The position numbers and the translations under genes are program-made. The notes under the pieces are model-generated. The model was not told the origin of the DNA and did not search any database. It saw only the letters and a list, made by a program, of their open reading frames with translations. Shown here one piece after another: positions 12,901 to 22,860 of a stretch of DNA of 64,000 nucleotides. The DNA comes from Rhizoctonia solani (Eukaryota; Basidiomycota; Agaricomycetes; Cantharellales; Ceratobasidiaceae), in assembly GCF_016906535.1 (NCBI RefSeq), contig NC_057370.1:62001-126000 (forward strand), given 5' to 3'. Every line of letters starts with the position of its first letter. The first letter of the stretch is position 1.

Positions 12901-13708
12901 TCTCTCTGTCTTCCTCCTTAATGGTTAGCTGAGTGAAACCAGCTAGCGCATCTAAGGTAGTAAGCCATTGAGATCCTTCCAAGGCATGCAAAATGTCAGT
13001 TTGCTTTGGTAAGGGATACTCATCTGGTACAGCTACTTCATTGAGACGTCTGTAATCCACACATAGTCTGGGTTTACTGTTGTGATAGACTACTATGACT
13101 GGAAATCCCCAAGCACTTTTGGATGGCTCAATGACTCCAAGTTTAAGCCATTCCTCAATCTGCTTGTCAATGACTTCTCTTTTAGCTGGAGAAGCATGGT
13201 AAGGGGTTAGAGATATTTCTTTAGTTCCTGGCCTTAGTCTAATTTCCAGTTGAGTGATATGAGTACCAAGTCTACCATCTAATCCAAAGGCTAACTCATG
13301 CTTGCGCAAAACTTTTTCTAGTTTAGCCCTTTGATTAGGGGTGAGATGTTCTGAGAAATTAACTTCTTGAAGAAATCTATCTGAAGGGACAGGTTCTGGG
13401 TCAGGTACTTCAGCAGTCTTAGGTCCTCCTTCAGGCGACTTCATTAATTCCTCTTCTTGCACAGTAGGCTTCTCTTCAGCTTTCCTCTGCACCATGGCTT
13501 GCACTAAGGTAGCATACTTGATAATGCTGTCTTTTTCTTCCTTAGCAATGTCCTTTTCCTTTGCAAGGTATTTGTTAGGATCATGCATATATCCAAGAAT
13601 TTCTCCTCCTTGCAATCTTAAAGGATGTTCTGATAGGTTAGAAACCTGAATCTTGGGATTGTTCCTATCTATCAGGCAGTCTGTTATTGCAAACAGATGT
13701 TCTTCTTG
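9992..13708 (-). CDS. pol: Family A pol: RT, RNase H, integrase, chromodomain
   Basis: Polymerase polyprotein that copies the element RNA into DNA and integrates it. It is in the same frame as the upstream protease ORF, separated by one TGA (13711-13709). RT: the YIDD catalytic motif is encoded near 12768-12752, in LVYIDDIVIY. RNase H follows (LYTDACNYGLGG; ITDHAAL). The integrase HHCC zinc finger is present (HAGYAKTYHR ... CDICQ), as is the DDE core: Asp in SMDFIMDLP, Asp in TDRDARW and Glu in GQTEILNQ. The C-terminus is a chromodomain (YEVEKIVEERTV ... YKIRWLGY), placing it among chromoviruses that target chromatin marks. About 1,240 codons. Apart from the upstream TGA I see no break, so the copy may be close to functional. 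Confidence 0.9.
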   Translation of the reverse strand, partial: QEEHLFAITDCLIDRNNPKIQVSNLSEHPLRLQGGEILGYMHDPNKYLAKEKDIAKEEKDSIIKYATLVQAMVQRKAEEKPTVQEEELMKSPEGGPKTAEVPDPEPVPSDRFLQEVNFSEHLTPNQRAKLEKVLRKHELAFGLDGRLGTHITQLEIRLRPGTKEISLTPYHASPAKREVIDKQIEEWLKLGVIEPSKSAWGFPVIVVYHNSKPRLCVDYRRLNEVAVPDEYPLPKQTDILHALEGSQWLTTLDALAGFTQLTIKEEDREKLAFRCHNGHWQPTKLLFGYRNGPAEFQRVMNRILSRFLWQFALVYIDDIVIYSVKFEDHCNHLDQVLGAIEEAEITLSPKKCHIGYQSLLLLGQKVSRLGLSTHKEKVDAILELEPPKNVPTLQTFLGMMTYFSSYIPFYSWIVAPLFKLLKKGTAWSWEEKEQQAFELAKEALASAPVMAYPIIGKPYRLYTDACNYGLGGILQQVQSIKIKDLKGTKAYKYLRGEYDKGNPVPRMTIPASKQRDDVTGGDTWDKQDFEETTVQVERVIAYWSRILKEAERNYSPTERKALALKEALVKFQVYLEGAEFVAITDHAALTWSKTYNNVNRRLMTWGLVFSAYPGMQIVHRAGRVHDNADPISRLRRRTPYHTSPLADQSTPLKLNMEEDPLRNLYKEINERFEEKLLRVASAFTQSYKIGNSQKPIKKWIPTPAEAISYQTTTSYSVEISINSEEITRFIEAYKKDSHFKQVMEEFKSHHNPLNPPFHQYQIGDNGLIYFIDSQEKYWLCVPRDLQVDILKENHDNLNQGAHAGYAKTYHRIASVYYWPKMARSIQKYVHTCDICQKAGHRRHGPRGFLQPLPIPQQPFEVVSMDFIMDLPPSNNYNAILVIVDKLTKYGHFIPCTTQIDEVQTAQLFHDHIWCHYGLPRQVITDRDARWTGAFWGHLVSMLGIWQALTTAHHPQSDGQTEILNQTTEVAIRVFTNPAKDNWSKLLSGFAHSYNTSVHTSTQQTPAFLLRGFQPLTSANLLALTSENIPRPAQESQTAEEFKESMELAQSLAKDALKVAQNYQQKYYNSDKTHVTFEPGDLVLINPHSLNLLKHQSGKGNKLNMRYEGPFEVMESISPVAYRIRLPASYRIHPIINIAHLESYKASPPEFGNQPTQNIPREDFQQMPEYEVEKIVEERTVKKGNKRIRQYKIRWLGYSSEHDRWRTEKELRNAPEVIKEWKQTSGSTIHPNHKKKKEF

Positions 13709-14407
13709 TCAATGGGAATTGAAAGATCTGTCCATAAAACCAGAGGCTTGACCTTCCTTCCATATTGTCTTGACTTTGATGAGCTTGATGGTATGCGCTG
13801 GGATGGTAACTGTCTCATAGACTTTTACTTTGACAGTATTGGGAGGTAATTTCCTATGTTGAAGTCGCTTCTTGTAGGCCTTCTTAGAGATCTTGATTTT
13901 CTCAGAATTCTTGATGAATCCTTGCGCAACTTCAACCATAAAGGTATTACCTTGTTGGTCAATTCTTGGGCTGGAATCTGATTCTTCCACAGGAATAGAA
14001 CGTCCTGTATCCCCAAAAACTATCCTTGTTCCATCTCCATTCCTAACTAATGACGGTTGATACTGAGATGCAAAGTCTGTTCCTAAGATAAAAGGTGTGT
14101 TCATGTTGGGAACTATGTAGGCTTCTACAATCATTTTAACTAATCCTTGTTCAGTATCAAAGATGATAGGAAGGGAAATATACTGTGATAAGCTACTGTT
14201 CCCAGTAACTTGAATTAACTTGAGTTTTTGTCCAATGCGCACTCTAGGTGATGGATCTAGAGTTTTAAGTATTGACTCATTAATGAGAGTGATCTCTGAT
14301 CCTGAGTCAAAGGTGATGCGCTTCTTAGGTCCATTATTTGTCTGAAGCCAACCTTTGATGATGGTGGCTTTAGATCCAAAGAAAGCAGTTCCTGGTGGTC
14401 TTGACAT
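13709..14407 (-). CDS. Family A retropepsin-type protease ORF
   Basis: A 232-codon ORF starting MSRPPGTAFFG. The aspartic protease signature FDSGSEITLIN lies near residues 33-43, followed by the second half motif ILGTDFASQY. It matures the Gag and Pol polyproteins. Its ATG overlaps the gag stop as TAATG (14409-14405), so it is probably translated by termination-reinitiation. It ends at TGA (13711-13709), after which the same frame continues into pol. That stop is either a readthrough signal or a CGA-to-TGA mutation. Confidence 0.85.
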   Translation of the reverse strand: MSRPPGTAFFGSKATIIKGWLQTNNGPKKRITFDSGSEITLINESILKTLDPSPRVRIGQKLKLIQVTGNSSLSQYISLPIIFDTEQGLVKMIVEAYIVPNMNTPFILGTDFASQYQPSLVRNGDGTRIVFGDTGRSIPVEESDSSPRIDQQGNTFMVEVAQGFIKNSEKIKISKKAYKKRLQHRKLPPNTVKVKVYETVTIPAHTIKLIKVKTIWKEGQASGFMDRSFNSH

Positions 14408-17400
14408 TAATCGCTTGAGAGTGATTTCTTCTCCATTTTGGCAATAGCCGTATGACTACTAGCCATTTTCAGTTTCTTATTAAGGCTCTTCCTAGTGGGG
14501 AGCTTGGGTTGTACATATCCAGAGAATACAGATGAATCAGATTCCTTACTGCCCTGGTCAGCAGAGTTAGTACCCTGGCTGACAGTGGTCCCCTCCAGAC
14601 CATGCTGTTCCTCCTGGGATCCAGAGCTGGGCTTAGCGCTGGAGGTAGAGACAGCTAATGACTGAAGGGGCTTATGAAAATCCTGTTCTTCCTCAGAAAC
14701 AGACTCTTCTCCTTCAGTGTCATATTCTGTTTCATCAAGGTAGGCTTCATCACAGAGATCTTCATAAGCTTCTTGGGCTTCCCATTCATCATCATCTGCT
14801 TGTGCCATATGTGATCGCACAAATCTGGAGTTCTTCTTGGCATGCTTACAGTCTCTATCCCAGTGCATCATACTTCCACAGTGTCTACAAGGTCTAGCTT
14901 TCTTGTCTTTAGGAGTTTTACCTTTAGATACTGTAGAGTCATCCTTAGGGTATTTTGGTGGAGGATTATTTTGATGCCATCCTACTGGTTTAGATCCTGC
15001 TAAGTGTGAGCGCGCACTTGGCCTAGAGTGCCTGTTTCCTTCTAGTCTCTTGAGAGTAGATTGCATCTGGTGTAGTTGACGCTGTATGTCAGAGTTATGA
15101 GAAGAATCTTTTCCCAAAAGGTCCTCCTCATGCCATGCAATCTTGTCAAGGAAGTCTTCCCAAGTGACTATTCTTGAGGTGTCTATATGCGTGGTCCAGG
15201 ACTTAGGAGCACCATTCATGATTTCAAAGATTAATTCAGAGTCAGTCCAGTTGCTAACAATAGTAAGAGCCTCCATCTTCCTGATGACATAGTCTTCTGG
15301 AGTCTCTTCTGAATGATCTTTATCCCTGAACCTGATGCGCATGGCTTCATTCTTGCTTCTGTTCAGGAAGGTCCTATTCATGAAGTGGATAGTGATAGCT
15401 TGCCTAAGTGCTGGCCAGTCTTCAGTTATAATTCGCCTATAGTCCTTATCTAATGCATTGAACCATCTAAGAGCTCTTCCTGTGAACCTGAGAGGAATCT
15501 GCTGTCCAAGCTGAATTCTAGTGTAGCTACTATACTCAGCTATGTTGTTGATGGATGTCATCCAGCGCGACAGCTTCTTAGTGTCTCCATCCCACTCTGG
15601 GATTATGTCAGGTTTCAGCTTAGTATCAAAATGTACAGGAGCTGGATTGAAAGGTCTAGCTCTAGCTGCATTTGCTTGAGCATATGGTTCATTTCCTGGG
15701 TCTTCTGGGTTGTTGGGAGGTCCTCCTCCATTCCTTCTAGGTGGGTTATTCCTTCTTCTACCAGAGTTATCAAAATCTCCCTCATTGCTATCATATGGTG
15801 GGTCATTTCCTCCTCCTCCTTCAGCTAAGGGAGCTAGTCTATCTCTAAGTTGATCCCTAGGAGGTGGATCATTAAACAGCTCACTAAACCTTCTAGAGGA
15901 GACCATACGTCCTACAATATGAGGAGGTAACCTAGTCCTATCAATGGGTGGTGCTGGAGGTACTTGAAGTTGTGGGACAGGTGCTAGTAGAGGGGCTAAG
16001 AAGTTTCCTCTCCTACTCATATTAGCTTCTTCTCTAGTAACTGGTGCTGGCTGCTCCTGCAAGTAAGGTAAATTGGTATGGATACTTAGAGGAGTTCTTC
16101 TTGATTCAGGAGAGGAGGTAGGTCTCCTGTGGGCACTTTCAGCTAGTCTAGAGGAGCGCTCTTCTGGGATTGTAGATACTCTGGTAAAGGATTCAGCTGG
16201 TATAGCTGGTCTTCCTGAGGATTGCCGATTTGCTCCCAAGGAAGATCTGCAATTAATAAAGTCAGCATGTGGAGGTGGATCTCTAAGAGGAATACTTGGG
16301 CCTGCAAGGCTAACTCTTCTAGCAGCGTTGCTTAAAGGTGGATTATAAGGTATATTCCTAACATTATCCTCTTCTACTTGGCTCCTAATCCTGGGAGTAG
16401 ACTGTGCTACTGGGATTTGCATGGTATGAGTAGCAGCACTTGAGACAGAAGTAATAGAATCAGCAGGAGTAGCTGGGGCTATTAGTTCTGGGGCTACTTG
16501 GTCTCTTCCAGTTGATGATTCAGAAGAACTTAAGCCATCTATACTTCCATCTGAAAGATTGTTGATGTAGTCTTCAAGGGCTTGTATATTGAAAGGAGGT
16601 ATAGCTGAAGGTTGGGCAATAGGAACACTTGCATTACCTCTGGGTGATGATGGTAAGGTTTCTTCTGAACTAGTGGAAGGGACTATAGTGGGTCTAGGAG
16701 TAGGTGGTCTAGGTCCTAGAGATCTAGCAGCTTCTCTCCTAAGTCTCTCAGTCCTTTCTAAGGTAGGTGGGACTTGTAATGTTACATGGGGTGACTCTTC
16801 TGGTATTCTTCCTAAGGGTATAGATCTAGAGGAAGAAGTAGCAATAGAGCTAGGAGGTGATGGTAAAGGTTCTGAGGGAATAAGTGTGGTTCCATTATCA
16901 GGTCCTAAATACCTAGGTTGCATAGTAACAGTAAGAGAGGCTTTAGATGAATGAAGGCTACTAGGAGGGTGTCCTGGAGGAGTACTGCTGGAGGTGTTCA
17001 AGGCTACAGCTGGAGGAGAGACTTGAGGTTCTGGAAGTAAAGGACTAGTAATAGTAACTTGACTTGTGGGCTTGATAAGACTCCTTAGTAAGTTTTCTTG
17101 AGCCGCCTCCTGTGGAGTGACAGGAGAGGCTCTAGAACTTTTGGGCACTAACAGTGTCATATCTTGCTTGAGTTGTAGAGTCCTATCTCTAAGGTGTTCT
17201 TGTCCAGGTTCTACCTCACTGAGATGTCCTGCAGAGATGACTGGGGAAGGTGGTCCAGTCTGAAGTTGTCTACCAAGGATCTCATATAGCTTCTGAATGA
17301 AACGCTCCATCTGATCCCTATAAGTGACTGCAGCTACCTCAAAGGAATGAGAGGTGAATAGGCAGTCATGTTCTGGCCATTCTGGAATAGGCAATAGTTC

Positions 17401-18465
17401 TTCCATGTCATAGACGCTCTGAACAGTTCTCTTGATTAGTTTATTCAGGTCTATGTGCAACTTACCATATTCAGGCCAATGGTTGATTTCTTGAGCAGGG
17501 ACTAACTTGGTAGTGATGCAACATGTAGGTCTAAAGGTTACTACAGTATCTAGTAGTTTGAAGTAGTGAGAAGCCCATTGCTCACAAGAAGGTGAGGGGA
17601 AGCGATTCTCATGTGCTGGAGGTATCTCCACATGATAGAATACTCTTCCTAGCTGCCTGTAAACTTTCCTGAAACTATTAGCTTGAGGGTTCTTCCTGCA
17701 CCAAGAGGTCATCTGAGTACAGTCAGGCTGATAGTTGAATTCTCCTGGAAATTCTTCATTTAAAGGGTATAAGGTAGTGGAAGGAGAATAGGGTAGGTAT
17801 TTCTGGATAGCTGGGTCATTAGTAAAAGACCTATCATTAGGATCCAGTAAGGCAGCTTGAGTTTCCCTATGCTTAGATATGTGGGCTTCAGAAGTCTTTC
17901 CTTTAGATCTCTTAAGCTCATGAGAGTTCATAGGCTCAGAGGGCTGAGTTTTACTAGAGGAAGGTTCCAACATCTCTATATCAGGAAGTCCAAATACAGG
18001 TATCATCCTCTGGAAGGTAGCTGGGCTAGTCTTATGACCAAAAGGTGAAGGCTTCCTTATAGAAGAACTTGGCTTAGCTAGCTTGTTTGCTTCCTGAATA
18101 GCTTCATATTCCAAAGGAGACAATCTTGGAGAGTGTCTGGATGATGACTTATGAGAGTGGGGTGATATTCTTCTTGAGCTACTAGGTCCTGCTTGAGGGT
18201 CTTCCAAGGCTGGCATGGAAGCATGTGGCTTGATGGGTGATTCATAGGGTTGGATAGGTTGGGGAATCACTAGCTCCTCAGGAGAGGATTGCTCAATAGA
18301 GTACCTAGTAGGTCCAAAAGGGTTGCTGGGACTATCTATAGGTATGCTGTCTCTAGGAAGCACAGAGCTTCTAGGGGTACTATGTCTAGGCATACCTTCT
18401 CTTGAAAGTCTTGTGTCCCAAGGGGTCCTATTAGAGGATGCAGGTCTACTTGATCTTCTAGACAT
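14407..18465 (-). CDS. gag: Family A gag, unusually long (1352 aa)
   Basis: Structural capsid and nucleocapsid protein of the element. The ATG at 18465 (MSRRSSRPASS) lies 118 nt after the 5' LTR. Roughly the first 900 residues are low-complexity, rich in Ser, Pro, Thr and Arg. The Retrotrans_gag-like core follows at about 945-1120 (RFTGRALRWFNALDKDY, then a region rich in Arg and Asp). A CCHC zinc knuckle, CRHCGSMMHWDRDC, sits at about 1191-1204, followed by an acidic tail. Typical Ty3/gypsy Gags are 300-500 aa, so the N-terminal extension is exceptional. The ORF is open over 4 kb without a stop, which argues for selection. It ends at TAA 14409-14407, overlapping the protease start. Confidence 0.88.
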   Translation of the reverse strand: MSRRSSRPASSNRTPWDTRLSREGMPRHSTPRSSVLPRDSIPIDSPSNPFGPTRYSIEQSSPEELVIPQPIQPYESPIKPHASMPALEDPQAGPSSSRRISPHSHKSSSRHSPRLSPLEYEAIQEANKLAKPSSSIRKPSPFGHKTSPATFQRMIPVFGLPDIEMLEPSSSKTQPSEPMNSHELKRSKGKTSEAHISKHRETQAALLDPNDRSFTNDPAIQKYLPYSPSTTLYPLNEEFPGEFNYQPDCTQMTSWCRKNPQANSFRKVYRQLGRVFYHVEIPPAHENRFPSPSCEQWASHYFKLLDTVVTFRPTCCITTKLVPAQEINHWPEYGKLHIDLNKLIKRTVQSVYDMEELLPIPEWPEHDCLFTSHSFEVAAVTYRDQMERFIQKLYEILGRQLQTGPPSPVISAGHLSEVEPGQEHLRDRTLQLKQDMTLLVPKSSRASPVTPQEAAQENLLRSLIKPTSQVTITSPLLPEPQVSPPAVALNTSSSTPPGHPPSSLHSSKASLTVTMQPRYLGPDNGTTLIPSEPLPSPPSSIATSSSRSIPLGRIPEESPHVTLQVPPTLERTERLRREAARSLGPRPPTPRPTIVPSTSSEETLPSSPRGNASVPIAQPSAIPPFNIQALEDYINNLSDGSIDGLSSSESSTGRDQVAPELIAPATPADSITSVSSAATHTMQIPVAQSTPRIRSQVEEDNVRNIPYNPPLSNAARRVSLAGPSIPLRDPPPHADFINCRSSLGANRQSSGRPAIPAESFTRVSTIPEERSSRLAESAHRRPTSSPESRRTPLSIHTNLPYLQEQPAPVTREEANMSRRGNFLAPLLAPVPQLQVPPAPPIDRTRLPPHIVGRMVSSRRFSELFNDPPPRDQLRDRLAPLAEGGGGNDPPYDSNEGDFDNSGRRRNNPPRRNGGGPPNNPEDPGNEPYAQANAARARPFNPAPVHFDTKLKPDIIPEWDGDTKKLSRWMTSINNIAEYSSYTRIQLGQQIPLRFTGRALRWFNALDKDYRRIITEDWPALRQAITIHFMNRTFLNRSKNEAMRIRFRDKDHSEETPEDYVIRKMEALTIVSNWTDSELIFEIMNGAPKSWTTHIDTSRIVTWEDFLDKIAWHEEDLLGKDSSHNSDIQRQLHQMQSTLKRLEGNRHSRPSARSHLAGSKPVGWHQNNPPPKYPKDDSTVSKGKTPKDKKARPCRHCGSMMHWDRDCKHAKKNSRFVRSHMAQADDDEWEAQEAYEDLCDEAYLDETEYDTEGEESVSEEEQDFHKPLQSLAVSTSSAKPSSGSQEEQHGLEGTTVSQGTNSADQGSKESDSSVFSGYVQPKLPTRKSLNKKLKMASSHTAIAKMEKKSLSSD

Positions 18466-18559
18466 AAAAGAATGTTAGTAGAGTATCACAATTAGAATGT
18501 ATATACAAAGTATGAAAGCTTGTACAAAAGATTACAGGTAAGAATTAAAGATAACCAAC

Positions 18560-18583
18560 ACTAGGCCCTGCGGTGGTCACCAA
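18560..18583 (-). other. Candidate primer-binding site of family A
   Basis: Immediately inside the 5' LTR the minus strand reads TTGGTGACCACCGCAGGG. A TGG one base from the LTR fits priming by a tRNA 3' CCA end. I cannot name the tRNA, and I find no complementary stretch in the R region, so self-priming is not indicated here. Confidence 0.5.
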
Positions 18584-20107
18584 TGTTAAGAGTTGTGTAA
18601 GTACAGGAGTAAGAAAGAATTACTATATACAAAGAGTATATGGGAATAACTAAGAACTGGTATTAAGAATCAGAATATATGCACAGAATATATGCACAAT
18701 ATAGGCTAGGTTATCAGGAATAACAACTCCTAACAAATAGTCTAGCAACTATGAAGTGCAGGTGGTTGGTTATGTATAGTACCTTAGACTAATGTTACTT
18801 AAGCCTAAGTGACTAAGGGTATGTATACTTAAGGTTTCTAGGATAGTACCTTAATTAAGAGGGTTACCTGACTAATGTACAGGATTTATAGGGTTTGCCT
18901 AATAAGTATAGGACTTATATATGCTTAAGTAAGACTTAAGACTTATGGGGTTTACCTAAAATATATCTAGGATTTATGAGATATTGTAGATAAAGATATC
19001 TACAATATAGGGGGTATGGTGGATTGAAACACTATCACTCAATCACAACAATCCTTACAGTATTGTCGCACTATACTCAATGTTGAACTCAACAACTGTG
19101 ACAGTCAAGGGGCACAGGGTTGCAGTAAGTACACTAATAGGTTACCCTGTGTCTGTTGGGACTGGCCTATGGTCTTAGTGCGCCGAATAACCTCCTATGC
19201 TATTTACAGTGAGTCAATCACTAGAGTAAATGCGCAGATAAGCTGTTAAAGGCTTGTGTGTATATGTCAATATATAAGAGTGGATAAATGGATGCATTAG
19301 AAGCGTCTTCACAGGGTCCTTTTATACCCTGAGAAGGCGCACAAACAAGTATATACATGATTGATACCAAGAGGGGGTACAGGAGGTGTATGTGGCAACT
19401 GAAACACTTGAGGGAGCCAATACTTTGGTACATAGTAAACAAACAACAGATCCTAATATTTGCCCCAAGGCAATGTTTGCCCCAAGGCAGCATTTACCTG
19501 TGTGGGTCCTTAGATGTCCCAAGGCTAAGTGTTTCATCCTTGGAGTAAACAATCCCAAAGGTAGGATACCTCTGCATTGGGTACTTACAGTAAATGGGGC
19601 ATAACTCAGCCAAATGTTGTCCGTTTTGGGAGTTTGACCCAGCGTTCTGGAGCGCACAAACATGCGCACCTAAGCGCAAGCGATTCGGCAGTGTGGGATG
19701 CCCGGGTGATGGAGAAAAGGCGCATTTAGTGCGTCGGCGCTTAAGGGCTGATTAAGCGCCGGAGCACTTGCCTATGCGACAGGGGGGACCCTGAATATTT
19801 CTGTGTGTAGCCACAAGATAGAATCTTGAATAATAAATGCTACAAACAAGAGAAATATTACTTGTTACTGTTTATCTACTCAGCTGAATTTATATATATT
19901 TAAATGAGTGAGAAAACAGCATATATGCAAAAGGCATTGCATATTAAGGGTATTCCTGAGCTTTGTAGGTTTTGTAAAGGTCACTATTGGATAGAGGGAC
20001 CTTGAAAACCTTAGTTCGCATCTTTATCTCATTTATTTACTGTGAGATTACTAGTGTAATTAATAAAATAAGTACAGATTTAAAGAAGAAATGTCATATC
20101 CATAACA
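18584..20107 (-). repeat. 5' LTR of family A element
   Basis: A 1524-bp LTR with TGTTA...TAACA ends and flanking GACTT at 20108-20112. A minus-strand TATA box, TATAAAAG, covers 19326-19319. The inverted pair GGCGCTTA/TAAGCGCC is at 19736-19760, upstream of the TATA box in transcription direction. This LTR should drive the gag-pol transcript. Confidence 0.9.
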
Positions 20108-20112
20108 GACTT

Positions 20113-21259
20113 CAGGCTTGGCCTACGTCCGTAGCCTGTCTTTTGACCTGACACTTGTCCAGCGGCACAACACATTGCTAATCCAACAAGAAAACAGATT
20201 AAATCTATGGGTGTCATATTGGCTATTCATTAGGTGGTCAACCTATTTTTATAGGTCAGATTTCATAAAACACGTGATTTTTGGTCAAAAGCAACCGCCC
20301 AGCGCTTAGCAAGTAGCCTATAAAAACAGATGGTCACACACCCTGGCCCCAATTGATAGATCAACCCAGCCTATTAAACATGTGAAAGGCACCCAAAAGG
20401 CAAATTCTAAAAAATAGGCAAACTGAGTTGCACAGAGTGATAGACACTTAAGGGTGTACTGGATAGCTCCAGATGCTGGAAGTTCACTGCAGTTGGAATG
20501 ATGACCCTGTCTGTGAGCCAGCCCCTCAAGAAAAACCAAGAGTCTAATTGAAAGACAGAACTAGCAAAGGTATACACCAACAGACAAAATAATGGAGCCA
20601 CCCCATGTATCTGCTATAGAGTATATACACAGTTGTCCATATATACTGAATGTATCTTTGTGACACAGTGTATATCAGCTATGCACAACTCAGATGGGGA
20701 GCTGTGCTCACAAAAACAGAGGCAGCATGACAGGATGTGTTGGAGAGGGCGGGATGGGCCAAAGTGCAACATGTTGGGATAGTGTTCAGTGGCAACCTGT
20801 GGGGTGCCAGGGGATATTTGTAAGCAGAGGATTCTAATTATACTTGAGATTGTTTAAAACAAATCAGTTGTTGTTGAGATAAAATTGTTCACCATGTACC
20901 AAGACAGTGCCCTAATGACACACATTGGACACTTGAGATATTTTGTCTAAAACCAAAGAAAACATTGAACAGAGTTTATCTGGGGTGTAGAATTCTGTTA
21001 GATAATTTACAACTGGCATGTATGAATATTTGCAGTGTTTGTAGCTCATTGTACTGTCAAGAGTGCATGTAACTCTTGTCATTGGGATCCTTATCAGAGT
21101 TACAAATCAGAGAAAACCTCCCAGAATTATCATTGTTGATAGCTGTAAATTCATGTATATGAACCAGTTGCAGAGATTTCTGACTCCCCCCCTTTTATCC
21201 ACATGAATTAACTAAAATTTACAAGGAGGGGTCTTTGATTTATGTGGATTTATGTGAAT
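20113..21259. other. Intergenic sequence, nothing recognised
   Basis: AT-rich sequence between the family A element and a family C solo LTR. The short open frames show no recognisable domain or repeat. Confidence 0.5.
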
Positions 21260-21264
21260 GAACC

Positions 21265-22572
21265 TGTTATAGAGTAGGGTTTTAGGGACTATGTAATTAA
21301 GTACAAAATATAATAAAGTGATTAATAGATCAGTTATCTATCGATATAAAAGGCAATAGACTAGCTATATAAGGGTAAATTAGGTTAGTAATCAGGGTGA
21401 TCCCTACACTTAACAAGTAATCAAGCAATTACTGCAGATGCAGGTGGTTGGTTATGCTTATACCTAGATTATGAAAGTTAGTATTGAGTCTTAGTTACCT
21501 ACTATAATTTATCTGGATTTGTTAGTAATTTATTTGACTGAGATTGCACTCAGTTAAGGTGTATATGCCGCTCTCAAGGCCTTAAACTCTCCCAACTGAC
21601 TTACTCAAGAGGTTCAGGGTCGCCCTAGAGCCTTTCCTAGCTACCCAGTATCTGTTGGGACCTTGCTAGAGGCTATATGCGCCGAGATACCTTACAGGTT
21701 AAGTTCAGTGAGCTTAAGAGGCTAAGAAAGCGAAATAAGACACTCTAAACTAAGCTAAGAAGATCTAATAGATCTTCAAGTTCACACAAGGGGTAAGAAT
21801 GGGATGAAAAGAAAGTTGTATTCAAAGGGGTCTCCCTCAGGGGCTTTATATACCCCAGAGGGAGAACAAATAACTATATACATGATGTACAAAAGAGGAA
21901 GTTACATGAGAGGTACAGTCTGAGCTATTTGATACATAAAGACCAATTAGTCCCAATAAGTCCTAGTGAGATAGACCCAAGGCTATTTACAGAATGTTCT
22001 AGAGCATACATGACTAAATTACATTAGTGTGAATGCTAAAAATAACCTTGAGGCAAGGTAGGATCTCATAGAAAAAGCTAGAAACTTAAATGGTTAGTAT
22101 CTCCATCAATTTGGCTCAGAATCAGACGATTCCTTTTTAGGAACTGAGATGCCGGAGCCTCCGACCTATTGGTATTTGTCCGCATAGTAATATGCCTATT
22201 TCCCGCCGAGATATCGGCGTCGGCGCGCCCCGCCGACCTTTGGCGCTTATTTGCAATTACTAAGCGCCGGCGCTTGCATGCTTACTTGCACTTGTTCTAT
22301 GGTCTATAAGTACCGTTCCTACATATGAATGTATGATACAAAAAATGCTATAAATCATAGAAATAATATTATGACCACTTCGCATAATCAGACGTGTATA
22401 TATGCAAGCGCAATGAGGAAATAAAGTATAAAAGGTCTTGTAGCACCGCCAGTTTCCAAATATAGTAATATTCATGCCCATATTTGGATAGAGCAAGTAT
22501 GATTACTCCAGTTCGCACTATTCACTATTGGCAATTAGGGGCGCATATGTCTAAATTAGTCATTCCATAACA
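21265..22572 (-). repeat. Solo LTR, family C
   Basis: A 1308-bp LTR reading TGTTATAGAG...CCATAACA on the plus strand, flanked by a perfect TSD GAACC (21260-21264 and 22573-22577). Its U3/promoter side is at the right end, with GGCGCTTA/TAAGCGCC at 22242-22268. It shares short words with family A (for example GCAGGTGGTTGGTTATG), so families A and C are probably related. No internal region remains. Confidence 0.9.
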
Positions 22573-22860
22573 GAACCTCAGTTTATGAGATTTATGAATT
22601 TTGGATTTGCCCAAGTTGCCTCCAAAAGCACTCTTGAGAGATTCTGAGGCTTATGAACCCTAGTGGATTGAATTTAGATTAATTACATATAATCTCAAAA
22701 ACCCAAATTTATCATTAATTCATTTATTCCTGATGCATTTTCCATGTCAGTGATTGAGTGCATATGTTACAATCATAAGATGATATGTTGCCAATTGTGT
22801 GAGTGGTTTGTTGAGTGTGGCAGGCATGAGTCTATTCCACTGTGGAGATGTTTGGGAGGG

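Larger units (their letters stand above)
4939..20107 (-). mobile_element. Full-length Ty3/gypsy chromovirus, family A
   Basis: A complete LTR retrotransposon on the minus strand. The target-site duplication GACTT lies at 4934-4938 and 20108-20112. The 5' LTR is 18584-20107 and the 3' LTR 4939-7990, the latter carrying a nested solo LTR. Internal order in reading direction: candidate PBS, gag (18465-14407), protease (14407-13709), pol with RT, RNase H, integrase and chromodomain (13708-9992), then a spliced gene in the env position (9788-8444), then a polypurine tract. Length without the nested LTR is about 13.6 kb. The two LTRs are nearly identical in the stretches I compared, so the insertion looks fairly young. 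Pol is broken from protease by one in-frame TGA; otherwise the ORFs are open. Confidence 0.92.
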
